Position numbers and translations under genes: made by a program. A stretch of DNA of 64,000 nt from the NCBI GenBank assembly GCA_015493635.1, contig WGCU01000013.1, forward strand, positions 25,006-89,005, in the 5' to 3' direction. Shown one piece after another: positions 10,723 to 20,138 of this stretch. The notes below the pieces were generated by a model, which did no database searches, was not told where the DNA came from, and saw nothing but the letters and a program-made list of their open reading frames with translations. The stretch is from Spirochaetaceae bacterium (GTDB lineage Bacteria; Spirochaetota; Spirochaetia; B11-G9). Each line of letters opens with the position of its first letter. The first letter of the stretch is position 1.

Positions 10723-11805
10723 TTACCCTCTCTTTTTTGAAAAACTTTTCATGAAATCTGCAAGGGTTTTAACCATTTCAACAGGCATGGCATTGTAAAT
10801 GGATGCTCTGCAGCCGCCGACACTTCTATGACCTTTCAGGAACATCATCCCCTCTTTTTCAGATTCCGCCAGAAACTCCTTTTCAAGATTTTCATCTTTC
10901 AACCGGAAAACAACGTTCATTGTTGATCTGAACCGGGGATCTACGGGAGACACATAAAAACCGTCACTTCCGTCAATAGCATTGTAAAGCAGTGTTGATT
11001 TTTGATCAGCTCTGCGTTTCATTTCCGGGACTCCGCCGTTCTTTTTTACCCACTGCAGAAACAGTTTTACCGCCCATATCGTAAAAACGGGAGGGGTATT
11101 GTACATCGCATTTTTGGAGGCATGAAGTTTGAAGTTTAAATATGCGGGAAGAGAATCCGGAGACCTTTCAAGAAGGTCATCTTTTATAATCATGAAAGCC
11201 GCTCCGGCAGGTCCAAGATTCTTTTGTACTCCGCCGTATATCATGGAAAATTTGTCAACCGGTATTTCCCTGCTCATTATATCACTGGACATATCACAGA
11301 TAAGGGGAACAGTGCCGGTTTCAGGCCAGTTCTTCCACTGCAGACCTCCTATGGTCTCATTGGAAGTTATATGAAGATACGCAGAATCTTTGGAAGGCTT
11401 GACAGAAGCAGGGTCAGGAAGTACCGTATACCCGTTCTCTTTTCCGTCAAATACTATATTTGTCCTGCCCAGTTTATCCGCATCGCTCCATGCCTTTTTG
11501 GCCCATGCTCCGCTTAAAACATAATCAGCAGACTGTCCTTCTCCTCTAAAATTCATGGGAATCATGGCAAAAGTAAGGGTTGCTCCCCCTCCGAGAAAAA
11601 GGACAGAATAACCGTCTGGAATATTAAGGAGTTCTTTCATCAGCTGTATTGCTTCATTGTGAACATCATCGTAATATTTATGTCTGTGACTGTTCTCAAT
11701 AAGGGATAATCCGTGTCCTTCAAAATCTACGATATTGTCACGTATTTCCTCCAAAACCTCTACCGGCATAATACAGGGACCGGCTGAAAAATTCAGTTTT
11801 CTCAT
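10723..11805 (-). CDS. serC: Phosphoserine aminotransferase
   Basis: NFSAGPCIMPVEVLEE, YGGVQKNLGPAG, SVGGCRASIYNAMP. Confidence 0.95.
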   Translation of the reverse strand: MRKLNFSAGPCIMPVEVLEEIRDNIVDFEGHGLSLIENSHRHKYYDDVHNEAIQLMKELLNIPDGYSVLFLGGGATLTFAMIPMNFRGEGQSADYVLSGAWAKKAWSDADKLGRTNIVFDGKENGYTVLPDPASVKPSKDSAYLHITSNETIGGLQWKNWPETGTVPLICDMSSDIMSREIPVDKFSMIYGGVQKNLGPAGAAFMIIKDDLLERSPDSLPAYLNFKLHASKNAMYNTPPVFTIWAVKLFLQWVKKNGGVPEMKRRADQKSTLLYNAIDGSDGFYVSPVDPRFRSTMNVVFRLKDENLEKEFLAESEKEGMMFLKGHRSVGGCRASIYNAMPVEMVKTLADFMKSFSKKRG

Positions 11806-12690
11806 TTACTTTCCTCCCTTGATAAATTCGCTGATAATTGCAGAAGCCTCTTCACCTATCCGGAGCAGGTTTTCCACAGTGCCAGCTCCGATGTGGGGTG
11901 TCATAAGCGTATTTTTTGCTTTTAATATAGGGTAATCAGGGGAAGGAGGATCAGTCGGCCAGACATCAGTCGCAAAATAGCGGAGCCGTCCATCTTCAAG
12001 GGCTGCAGCAACATCAACAGCATTGATACACCCCCCTCTTCCCGTGTTTACAAGAACAGGGTTTTTGGTACAGGCATCAATAATATCCTTATTGAGGAGC
12101 CCCTCGGTTTCAGAGGTTAGAGGAAGATGCATGGATATATAATCCGCATCTTTTACCGCGTCTTTTACCGAAGGCTTCATTTCAGCTGCGTCGCTTTGCT
12201 GCACATATTTATCGTAGGCTACAACCTTCATACCGAAAACTTTTGCCCGCTTTGCCACCTGACGTGCTATATTGCCAATGCCGAGAAGGCAGAGTGTTTT
12301 TCCATACAGTTCTGTCCTTTTCAGTTTCTTTTTAATCCATTCACCCTTAACCATACTTTCATGTCCTTCAACGATTCTGTTGGGAACAGCAAGCATGAAG
12401 GTAAAAGCCAGCTCTGCAACTGCAATGGAAGATGCTTTAGGGGTATTTCGAACCATAATACCCTTCGATTCTGCATACGTCTTGTCAATATTATCTATTC
12501 CAACTCCGCCGCGAATAATGAGCTTAAGATTTTTTGCACTGTCAATATAAGCTCTGTCGCATTTCGTTTTGCTTCTTACCAGCACAATATCGGCTTCCGG
12601 GAGCCGTGACTTATCATCAGTCACCTCCCCGTAAACTGACAACCGTTCAGGCAATGAACTGTCAAAAGCATCTGAGATTAATAGTAACAT
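11806..12690 (-). CDS. serA: D-3-phosphoglycerate dehydrogenase, short form without ACT domain
   Basis: 2-hydroxyacid dehydrogenase motifs (LLGIGNIARQVAKRAKVFGMKV, VNTGRGGCINAVDVAAAL, TPHIGAGT); next to serC. Confidence 0.85.
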   Translation of the reverse strand: MLLLISDAFDSSLPERLSVYGEVTDDKSRLPEADIVLVRSKTKCDRAYIDSAKNLKLIIRGGVGIDNIDKTYAESKGIMVRNTPKASSIAVAELAFTFMLAVPNRIVEGHESMVKGEWIKKKLKRTELYGKTLCLLGIGNIARQVAKRAKVFGMKVVAYDKYVQQSDAAEMKPSVKDAVKDADYISMHLPLTSETEGLLNKDIIDACTKNPVLVNTGRGGCINAVDVAAALEDGRLRYFATDVWPTDPPSPDYPILKAKNTLMTPHIGAGTVENLLRIGEEASAIISEFIKGGK

Positions 12691-12719
12691 TCTGACCTCC
12701 GCTACATAGATTTAAGAAT

Positions 12720-12748
12720 ATCCTAATCCTAAGTGGGGCTAATGTCAA
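12720..12748 (-). promoter_or_regulatory. Sigma70-type promoter for serA operon
   Basis: Minus strand TTGACA (12743-12748) - 17 bp - TAGGAT (12720-12725). Confidence 0.6.
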
Positions 12749-12788
12749 TTATTTATGTGATTTTTTATATTTTCATTAATAATTAGGC

Positions 12789-12831
12789 AAAAAAATAACA
12801 GAGACCGATATTTAGCAATATCGGATCTCTG
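12789..12831 (-). terminator. Rho-independent terminator of rpsU
   Basis: Minus strand CAGAGATCCGATATTGCTAAATATCGGTCTCTG then an interrupted T tract. Confidence 0.85.
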
Positions 12832-12847
12832 CACTTCTGAATGGAAG

Positions 12848-13066
12848 TCAATAACTCTTCATGGATTGAAGTTTCCGGACTTTCTTCATTTGTTTTCTTT
12901 TAAGAGCTTTATTCTTTCTGTTCTTGATTGTGGAAGGTTTTTCAAAATACTCTTTTTTCTTCCATTCCCTGATAATACCTTCTTTTTCCACCATCCGTTT
13001 AAAACGTTTAATCGCTTTTTCCAAAGGCTCTGTTTCATCAACTCGTACGAAAGCTATAAGAATCAC
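12848..13066 (-). CDS. rpsU: 30S ribosomal protein S21
   Basis: Small basic protein [37 protein letters not shown]. Confidence 0.95.
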   Translation of the reverse strand: MILIAFVRVDETEPLEKAIKRFKRMVEKEGIIREWKKKEYFEKPSTIKNRKNKALKRKQMKKVRKLQSMKSY

Positions 13067-13097
13067 CCCCTTTCTGAATACTCAGCTGTGTATGGTT

Positions 13098-13126
13098 ACC
13101 CTATACAGAATGGCTTCCCCTGTCAA
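13098..13126 (-). promoter_or_regulatory. Sigma70-type promoter for rpsU, overlapping the recJ stop region
   Basis: Minus strand TTGACA (13121-13126) - 17 bp - TAGGGT (13098-13103). Confidence 0.6.
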
Positions 13127-15240
13127 GAGCCGCGTTTTATGTCAAGAACAGTAAGCTGCAGGCGCTCAGTATTCTGAAAATAATTCCTCCCCAGACGGAA
13201 TACAACATCTACCGTATCTCCAACTGAAAACTCAATGCCGACCCGCTCCGCCGCTCTCCAAAATACCCCCGGCCACTTGTACTGCCCTGAATCAAGGAGC
13301 AGCCGGACATGCTGCTGAGCACTTTTACCCATTATATCTGCAGAAGCAATTTTTAAACCTCTTGTAAGGAAAACAAGAGGCGGGTTTCCCTCACCGTACG
13401 GCTCAAACATTTCTACCGTTTTAATAAGGTCCGGCTGCAGGTATTTTAGGGGCAGTTCCGCATCAATCATCAGGGTTTCTTCCCTTTTTTGAAGTATTTC
13501 TGTTTTTCTTGCCTTGTTCCTTACGGAAAAAAGAAACTTCTCAAGGTTCGATTCGGGAAGGCTGAAACCTGCTGCATAATCATGTCCCCCATAATCGATA
13601 AAAAGATCTGAAAAATTCGAGAGGAACTCTTTTACTTTAAACCCGTTAATGCTCCTCATTGAACCGACGAGATTATTATCAACATACGCGATAACGAGAG
13701 CAGGAACACCAAAATAGGAAACAAGCCTCGAAGCAATAATACCGGTTATACCGCGCTTTATCTTCCGGTCAATGACAAGGACCATTTTCCCGTCCATGGT
13801 ATCAAGCTGCTTTTCGGCCTGAGAGATGACACTTCCCCACACCGATTCACCCAGCTTTTTTCTGGCTTTGTTCAATGACAGAATTTTAGCCGTTAAATCC
13901 GCCCGTTCTTCCGTTGAATTAGTAAGGAAAAGCTCTACCGCTCTGCCGGGTTCTCCCATTCTACCGGCAGCATTTATTACCGGTGTTATCTGCCAGCCGA
14001 CATCAGTTGTTCCGATCTTTTTCCCTAACAGGTTTTGCTGAAAGAGAAGCTCATGAAGCCCTTTTCTTTCAGCTTTGTTTAAAAGCTCCATCCCTCTTTT
14101 TACAAGAATTCGGTTCTCATTAGAAAGAGGCATCATATCAGCTATTGTGCCAAGGGCCACAAGATCAAAATTTTTTTCAAAAATGTCCGACTGTTTTTTA
14201 AACGATACGGTAAAATACGCCGTAAACAAACTGACAAGGATATCTAGTTCTTTTGGCATTTCTTCGGTATAGAGAGAAGCTCTGCTCTTTTCCCGAAGCT
14301 CCAGAAGACTTTTTCCCCGTAAAACCTGATATTCTTTCCACAAAACAGGAGCTATATCATGCACCTGTATATCAGTAGCATTACCAAAAACCTTTTTAAG
14401 CATCTTTACCTGCACATCTTCTTCATAGACAAAAATGTGCCGGCCCACAAGAAAATCCCTCAGCCGTGTCTGTTCAAGCTTCACGAGTCCGGGAACAATA
14501 TTTTCAGAAATTCGATCCATTTCAATCATGTTTACAAGGCGTACGGCATCGAGAATAAACGTTTCGTTTCCGGGATGCACATGAAGAAGAACAATCTCTT
14601 CTTTGTAAAAAGGAGTTTTTCCAAAAATCAAAGCCCAGATAACTTTCAGAGTAACTCCACAGCCTGCAAGGTGGGCAAAGGGATAACTGGTGTCAAACAT
14701 TTTAGGGTTAATTATGGCTACAGCAGGGGGAAGGTCATGGGCAGGAAGATGGTGATCAAGAATAATAGTATCTATGCCGCATTCAGCCGCATAGGTAATC
14801 TCTTTAATATTCGAAATACCACAGTCTACGGTTATAATAAGGCTGCCGTCCTCATGGGCAAACTTTTCAATTGCCTGGCGGGTTACTCCGTAGGGTTCAT
14901 CCCCTTCAGGAAGAGACCAACGGGCATCAATTCCTATTTCTGCCAAGGCTTCTTTTAATATAACCGTAGACGTTATACCGTCAACATCCCGGTCTCCGAG
15001 GATGATAACATGCTCTTCCTCGGAAGCTGCCTGTAAAATACGGTCAACCGCATCCTCCATCTCATCAAAGAGAAAAGGATTATGCAGATACCGCAGATCA
15101 CTCTCCAGGTAAAATAACAGTTCTGACGGCTTTGTAACACCCCGCCGTACTAAAATAGACGCCGACAGCAGAGAAAGATTAAAAATATCTGAAAGCTGCT
15201 TTACCTGGCTTTTATTTATATCTTTTTTATTCCATTTCAT
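13123..15240 (-). CDS. recJ: Single-stranded-DNA-specific exonuclease RecJ
   Basis: GDRDVDGITSTVIL, ILDHHLP, VINAAGRMGEP, DYGGHDYAAGFSL. Confidence 0.93.
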   Translation of the reverse strand: MKWNKKDINKSQVKQLSDIFNLSLLSASILVRRGVTKPSELLFYLESDLRYLHNPFLFDEMEDAVDRILQAASEEEHVIILGDRDVDGITSTVILKEALAEIGIDARWSLPEGDEPYGVTRQAIEKFAHEDGSLIITVDCGISNIKEITYAAECGIDTIILDHHLPAHDLPPAVAIINPKMFDTSYPFAHLAGCGVTLKVIWALIFGKTPFYKEEIVLLHVHPGNETFILDAVRLVNMIEMDRISENIVPGLVKLEQTRLRDFLVGRHIFVYEEDVQVKMLKKVFGNATDIQVHDIAPVLWKEYQVLRGKSLLELREKSRASLYTEEMPKELDILVSLFTAYFTVSFKKQSDIFEKNFDLVALGTIADMMPLSNENRILVKRGMELLNKAERKGLHELLFQQNLLGKKIGTTDVGWQITPVINAAGRMGEPGRAVELFLTNSTEERADLTAKILSLNKARKKLGESVWGSVISQAEKQLDTMDGKMVLVIDRKIKRGITGIIASRLVSYFGVPALVIAYVDNNLVGSMRSINGFKVKEFLSNFSDLFIDYGGHDYAAGFSLPESNLEKFLFSVRNKARKTEILQKREETLMIDAELPLKYLQPDLIKTVEMFEPYGEGNPPLVFLTRGLKIASADIMGKSAQQHVRLLLDSGQYKWPGVFWRAAERVGIEFSVGDTVDVVFRLGRNYFQNTERLQLTVLDIKRGS

Positions 15241-15257
15241 ACAGTATCCTTCGTATT

Positions 15258-16007
15258 CTACAGTAAATTGTTTTTCAATGAATTTAAGGGGTATTCAAGA
15301 AAATTCTGAATCATGGTAAGGAGCAGCTGTCTCAGAGGATGTACTGAAGATTTCACCAACCCTGTTTTTACCGCTCCTGTAAAGGGCAGCCTCGCTGTGT
15401 ACGCCAGATATTTTCTTTCGCCTCCATTTAAGGTGAAATTCCCTGCCGCACCGCACCTGCTGCATACAAAAGCATTTTCTTCCTGAGAGAATGTGAGAAG
15501 TTCACCAAGCCCAACCTGTCGTCCACACATACTACAGTAATTTAAATCAGGATTCATTCCTGAGAGAATTAAAAACCGCCACAAAAACTGAATAACAGTA
15601 CACTCAACCTGTGCCGGATTGCATGTATCAAGTATGGTTAATGCATCCCGCAGAAGAATAAAAATATCTTTTGAATCCCCTCCCCCGCCGTAAGATTTTA
15701 GTACAATTTCTGAAAAAAGAGAAGCCCTGTAAAAACGGGGAAGATCGTGCCGTATAATTGAAAAAGAGTTTTTTTCCTCGGCATCAATTACCTTGTACGT
15801 TTTCTTTACAGGATTATAGTACAGGTGAAGATGCAGCTGTGAAAAAGGTTCAGTGATGCCGGAATACTTCCCTTTCCCCTTGTACGCGCCGTACAACAGT
15901 ACATCGATGAGTCCCAGCTGAGGGGTTAAACATGATACCCCTTTATGATAATCTCCTATCCTCCGTGTTCGGAGAACAAGAGCATTTACAGTAACATTTC
16001 TCTGCAT
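15258..16007 (-). CDS. recO: DNA repair protein RecO
   Basis: N-terminal ALVLRTRRIGDYHKGVSCLTPQLG and CSMCG...CSRCG zinc motif. Confidence 0.88.
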   Translation of the reverse strand: MQRNVTVNALVLRTRRIGDYHKGVSCLTPQLGLIDVLLYGAYKGKGKYSGITEPFSQLHLHLYYNPVKKTYKVIDAEEKNSFSIIRHDLPRFYRASLFSEIVLKSYGGGGDSKDIFILLRDALTILDTCNPAQVECTVIQFLWRFLILSGMNPDLNYCSMCGRQVGLGELLTFSQEENAFVCSRCGAAGNFTLNGGERKYLAYTARLPFTGAVKTGLVKSSVHPLRQLLLTMIQNFLEYPLNSLKNNLL

Positions 16008-16127
16008 TCCATGGTATGATAAAGCATGAAATACGATAGTGTACAGAGTAATTTAACTTTTTTAGTTGCTGAATCGATGTAATATAATTATTTTATAATA
16101 AATTAATGAAAAAGAGAGAGTGAGCAT

Positions 16128-18482
16128 ATGCCTGATAAGCAGATTATACCAGTTAATCAGATATTACCAAACAAACTTCTTATCATCCCCCTTCTCGGGA
16201 AACCTATTTTCCCCGGGATTTTTACTCCTTTGATTATAGAATCAGAACATGACATCACTGCCGTAGAAAAAGCACTTTCCAATGACGGTATGATTGGACT
16301 CCTCATGGAACGTAATGAGAATGAAGATTCCGCCGCTGATATACCCCAGAAGGAAAAGCTCTATTCGATCGGAACAGCTGCAAAAATTGTAAAGAAGATC
16401 AACCTGCCCGATGGAGGATTAAATATTTTTATTTCTACCCTCAAACGCTTTAAGGTAAAAAGGTTTCTGTCAAACTCAAATCCTGCTGCAGCAGCAGTTG
16501 AATATCTCAATGACACAAATGATACATCCATGGAAGTGCAGGCCCTTACCCGTTCGTTACTGACAGAAATGAAACAGCTTTCTGAAAATAATCCTCTTTT
16601 TTCCGAAGAGATGCGCCTCAATATGGTTAACATCGATCAACCGGGTAAAATTGCGGATTTCATAACATCCATCCTAAATATAGAAAGAGATGAACAGCAA
16701 AAAATTCTGGAAACCCTTGATGTACAGAAACGGATGGAAGATGTTCTTATTCATATCAAAAAAGAACAGGAACTTCTCAAAATACAGAAAAAAATACAAA
16801 AACAGATAAATGAGAAAATTGAAAAAAACCAGCGGGAATACTTTCTCAAAGAGGAACTGAAAGCAATTAAACAAGAACTCGGAATGGAAGTAGATGCCAA
16901 ATCAAGTGAATACAGGCGGTTTAAAGAAGCTTTTGAAAAATTCCATTTTGAAGGCGAAATAAAAGAACAGGTTGAAAAAGAACTTGAGAAATTCTCTCTC
17001 ATGGATCCGAATGCCTCGGAATTTATTGTAACCCGTAACTATCTTGATACTATTATTTCTCTTCCCTGGAATGCCTCAGAAGAACAGAAATCTTTCAATC
17101 TGGTTGAAGCAAAAAAAATTCTAGATAAAGATCATTATGGTCTTGAGGATGTAAAAGAACGGATTCTTGAATATCTCGCAATTCGAAAACTGAAGAAAGA
17201 TACAAAGGGTTCTATTATCTGTCTTGTCGGCGCTCCCGGTGTTGGAAAAACCTCTGTGGGTATTTCAATTGCAAGAGCGCTGAACAAAAAATTCTTTAGA
17301 TTCACTGTCGGTGGAATGCGGGACGAAGCGGAAATAAAGGGGCACAGAAGAACGTATGTGGGAGCAATGCCCGGAAAGATTATTCAGGGATTGAAAATTG
17401 TAAAAACAAATGATCCGGTTTTCATGATTGATGAAATTGACAAAATGGGTGCCTCATACAATGGAGACCCTTCTTCAGCTCTCCTTGAAGTTCTGGACCC
17501 GGAACAAAACGTTGCATTTCGGGATCATTACCTCGATATTCCCTTTGATGTCTCAAACATCCTCTTTATCGTTACAGCTAATACCCTTGATACCATACCC
17601 CGGCCCCTTCTGGACAGAATGGAAGTAATCAGGTTGTCAGGTTATATCAAGGAAGAAAAGATCGCTATCGCAAAGAAATATCTTATACCGAAATCACTTT
17701 CACGGACAGGTCTTCTTAAAAAGCATGTTACCTATTCAAAGGCCGCACTTACGGCCATTGCTGTCCATTATGCCAGAGAAGCCGGTATGAGAACCTACGA
17801 AAAAGCTCTTGATAAAATACATCGGAAAATAGCCAAGAAACTTATTCTGAAAGAAGCCAAGGCACCCTTTTCCATAAAACCTGAAAATCTTGAAGATTAT
17901 CTTGGTAAACCTGTTTTCAGAGAGGATGATGTAAAAACGGTAACGGGACCTGGAATGGTAACCGGTCTGGCATGGACAAACTTCGGAGGAGATACCCTGC
18001 TTATTGAAGCAATTACCATGCAGGGTAAGGGAAACTTTAAACTGACAGGTCAGATGGGTGACGTTATGAAAGAATCTGCTTCCATAGCCTATTCTGTTGT
18101 CAGGCATATAGCAGATGAATACGGTATAAACAGTGATTTCTTTGAGAAACAGACAATTCATCTCCATATACCTGAAGGAGCAACTCCTAAAGACGGACCC
18201 TCGGCAGGTGCGGCAATGGCCAGCGCGCTTCTTTCTCTGGCCCGGGGGAAGATAGTTAAGAAAAATCTTGCCATGACAGGGGAACTCTCTCTGACCGGCA
18301 AGATACTTCCTATCGGCGGACTAAAAGAAAAGGTAATCGCCGCCCGAAGGAACGGTATAAAAAAGATTATTATCCCAAAAACAAATATGCGTGATCTGGA
18401 TGAAATTCCCGATTACATAAAAAGAGGAATCAAGTTTTTTCCTGTTTCTGTTTTCAAGGAGGTTATAGACCTTATCTTTTAA
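16128..18482 (+). CDS. lon: ATP-dependent protease La
   Basis: GAPGVGKTSVGISIARAL Walker A, KDGPSAGAAMASALLSL catalytic Ser, LAN domain. Confidence 0.97.
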   Translation: MPDKQIIPVNQILPNKLLIIPLLGKPIFPGIFTPLIIESEHDITAVEKALSNDGMIGLLMERNENEDSAADIPQKEKLYSIGTAAKIVKKINLPDGGLNIFISTLKRFKVKRFLSNSNPAAAAVEYLNDTNDTSMEVQALTRSLLTEMKQLSENNPLFSEEMRLNMVNIDQPGKIADFITSILNIERDEQQKILETLDVQKRMEDVLIHIKKEQELLKIQKKIQKQINEKIEKNQREYFLKEELKAIKQELGMEVDAKSSEYRRFKEAFEKFHFEGEIKEQVEKELEKFSLMDPNASEFIVTRNYLDTIISLPWNASEEQKSFNLVEAKKILDKDHYGLEDVKERILEYLAIRKLKKDTKGSIICLVGAPGVGKTSVGISIARALNKKFFRFTVGGMRDEAEIKGHRRTYVGAMPGKIIQGLKIVKTNDPVFMIDEIDKMGASYNGDPSSALLEVLDPEQNVAFRDHYLDIPFDVSNILFIVTANTLDTIPRPLLDRMEVIRLSGYIKEEKIAIAKKYLIPKSLSRTGLLKKHVTYSKAALTAIAVHYAREAGMRTYEKALDKIHRKIAKKLILKEAKAPFSIKPENLEDYLGKPVFREDDVKTVTGPGMVTGLAWTNFGGDTLLIEAITMQGKGNFKLTGQMGDVMKESASIAYSVVRHIADEYGINSDFFEKQTIHLHIPEGATPKDGPSAGAAMASALLSLARGKIVKKNLAMTGELSLTGKILPIGGLKEKVIAARRNGIKKIIIPKTNMRDLDEIPDYIKRGIKFFPVSVFKEVIDLIF

Positions 18483-18483
18483 T

Positions 18484-19707
18484 ATGGAATTATTATCTCC
18501 GGCAGGAAACATAGAGAAACTCTATTATGCATACACTTACGGCGCGGATGCCGCCTATATCGGAATAAAAAACTTCTCTCTCCGGGCAAAAGCTGATAAT
18601 TTCGGCAGTAACGAATGGGAAAAAATAAAAAAAATAAAGGGTACAAAGAAATTATTCGGAGCATTGAATATATTCTTCCACAACAAGGATCTCCGTTCCC
18701 TGGAAGAAAATATTGAGTATTTCAAACTTTATCCCTTTGATGCATTCATTATCAGTGATATTGGAATACTTTCTCTTATAAGAAAACATTTCCCGGATAT
18801 CCCCCTCCACCTGAGCACCCAGGCCAACTGTCTCAACAAGGAAGCTGCCAAACTATACCGGGATTTGGGATTTAAAAGAATTATTCTAGCCAGAGAAACC
18901 TCTCTTGATGAAATACGGGAAATCAGGGATTTTCTTCCCGACATAGAGCTTGAGGCTTTTGTCCACGGCGCCATGTGTCTTGCATACTCCGGGCGCTGTT
19001 TCTTAAGCCGTTACATGGCAGACCGCAGTGCAAACGAAGGCGACTGCGCTCACTCCTGCAGATGGCAGTACCGGTATCTTGAAGAAAAAGAACGGCCGGG
19101 AGAATATTTTCCTGTAATCGAGGGAGACGGTTTCACAACAATTTTATCATCAAAAGATATGTGCCTCATTGATCACCTTGATAAATTCAAGAAAGCCGGA
19201 GTTGATTCTTTGAAAATTGAAGGGAGAATGAAATCAATCTACTATACAGCTGTAGTCACCCGGGCCTACAGAAAGATGATAGACAGCATGGAAGGAAAGA
19301 CAATAGAAGATATTGACGGTTTTAGAAACGAACTTAATAAAGTAAGCCATCGGGAGTTTTCGACGGGGTTCTACTTAGGAAAAGACGAAATAGAACAGTC
19401 TACAGAGATAAGCTATCAAAGGGCGTTTATGTTTCTTGGTTCCATCGGCAGGAAAACCGGAGAAAACCGCTATGAACTCACCGTTAAAAACCAGATAAGA
19501 GAAAGCGACAAAGTAGAGTACATCGGACCGGATATCCTTTTTTTAGAGGATAAAGCCTTCAAACTTTACGATGAAAACGGAAACCGCACCGAAAAAGCGG
19601 ACCATGGTAAAATATACACCATTGAAACGCCGCTTCCGGTTAAAGAAGGGTATATTCTACGAAAACCAACGGCTATAAAACAGCCATTTTTTGAGAGGAA
19701 AGTATGA
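18484..19707 (+). CDS. Peptidase U32 family protein (YhbU/RlhA-like)
   Basis: MELLSPAGNIEKLYYAYTYGADAAYIG; AMCLAYSGRCFLSRYMADRSANEGDCAHSCRWQY. Confidence 0.9.
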   Translation: MELLSPAGNIEKLYYAYTYGADAAYIGIKNFSLRAKADNFGSNEWEKIKKIKGTKKLFGALNIFFHNKDLRSLEENIEYFKLYPFDAFIISDIGILSLIRKHFPDIPLHLSTQANCLNKEAAKLYRDLGFKRIILARETSLDEIREIRDFLPDIELEAFVHGAMCLAYSGRCFLSRYMADRSANEGDCAHSCRWQYRYLEEKERPGEYFPVIEGDGFTTILSSKDMCLIDHLDKFKKAGVDSLKIEGRMKSIYYTAVVTRAYRKMIDSMEGKTIEDIDGFRNELNKVSHREFSTGFYLGKDEIEQSTEISYQRAFMFLGSIGRKTGENRYELTVKNQIRESDKVEYIGPDILFLEDKAFKLYDENGNRTEKADHGKIYTIETPLPVKEGYILRKPTAIKQPFFERKV

Positions 19708-20120
19708 AATATATCCCGGGATATGCGGTACACGCCATTACCCTTTTTACCGCTCTCTTTATCATCACCATTTCACTGCTTCCTCATCCGCCGAAAGTAC
19801 TGACCCCTTTTGAATTTTCTGACAAGATTTTCCATGCACTTGCCTATACTGTTTTTAGTATTCTTCTCTTTTTCAGCTTAAAAACCCGATATACCGCCTT
19901 CAGATGGACTGCACCCTTGGCTCTTGTCCTCGTCCTGCTTCTTGGAGGGATAATTGAGATTGTTCAACCCTATTTTTCACGTTCCAAAGACTTTTACGAT
20001 TTCCTTTCTGATACTGCAGGAGGAATTACCGGAATATTCCTGACAAAACAATTTATCCGGATTTTTCATCTTTCTTTCAATAAAAAAGGTGTCTCCTTTG
20101 ACAGGAAACACCCTCTTTAA
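19704..20120 (+). CDS. VanZ-like family membrane protein
   Basis: DKIFHALAYTVFSILLFFSL and EIVQPYFSRSKDFYDFLSDTAGGITG. Confidence 0.8.
   Translation: MKYIPGYAVHAITLFTALFIITISLLPHPPKVLTPFEFSDKIFHALAYTVFSILLFFSLKTRYTAFRWTAPLALVLVLLLGGIIEIVQPYFSRSKDFYDFLSDTAGGITGIFLTKQFIRIFHLSFNKKGVSFDRKHPL
20081..20113 (-). terminator. Terminator of glyA
   Basis: Minus strand GGTGTTTCC-TGTCAAA-GGAGACACC then TTTTTT. Confidence 0.7.
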
Positions 20121-20138
20121 ATTTATATTCCCGCTGTC

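Noticed and set aside
12127-12609. 160-aa ORF on + strand antisense to serA
   Set aside because: Fully overlaps conserved serA; no domain
14359-14958. 199-aa ORF on + strand antisense to recJ
   Set aside because: Entirely inside a strong conserved gene on the opposite strand, no recognisable domain or RBS; a shadow ORF
17736-18167. 143-aa ORF antisense to lon
   Set aside because: Shadow ORF within lon protease domain
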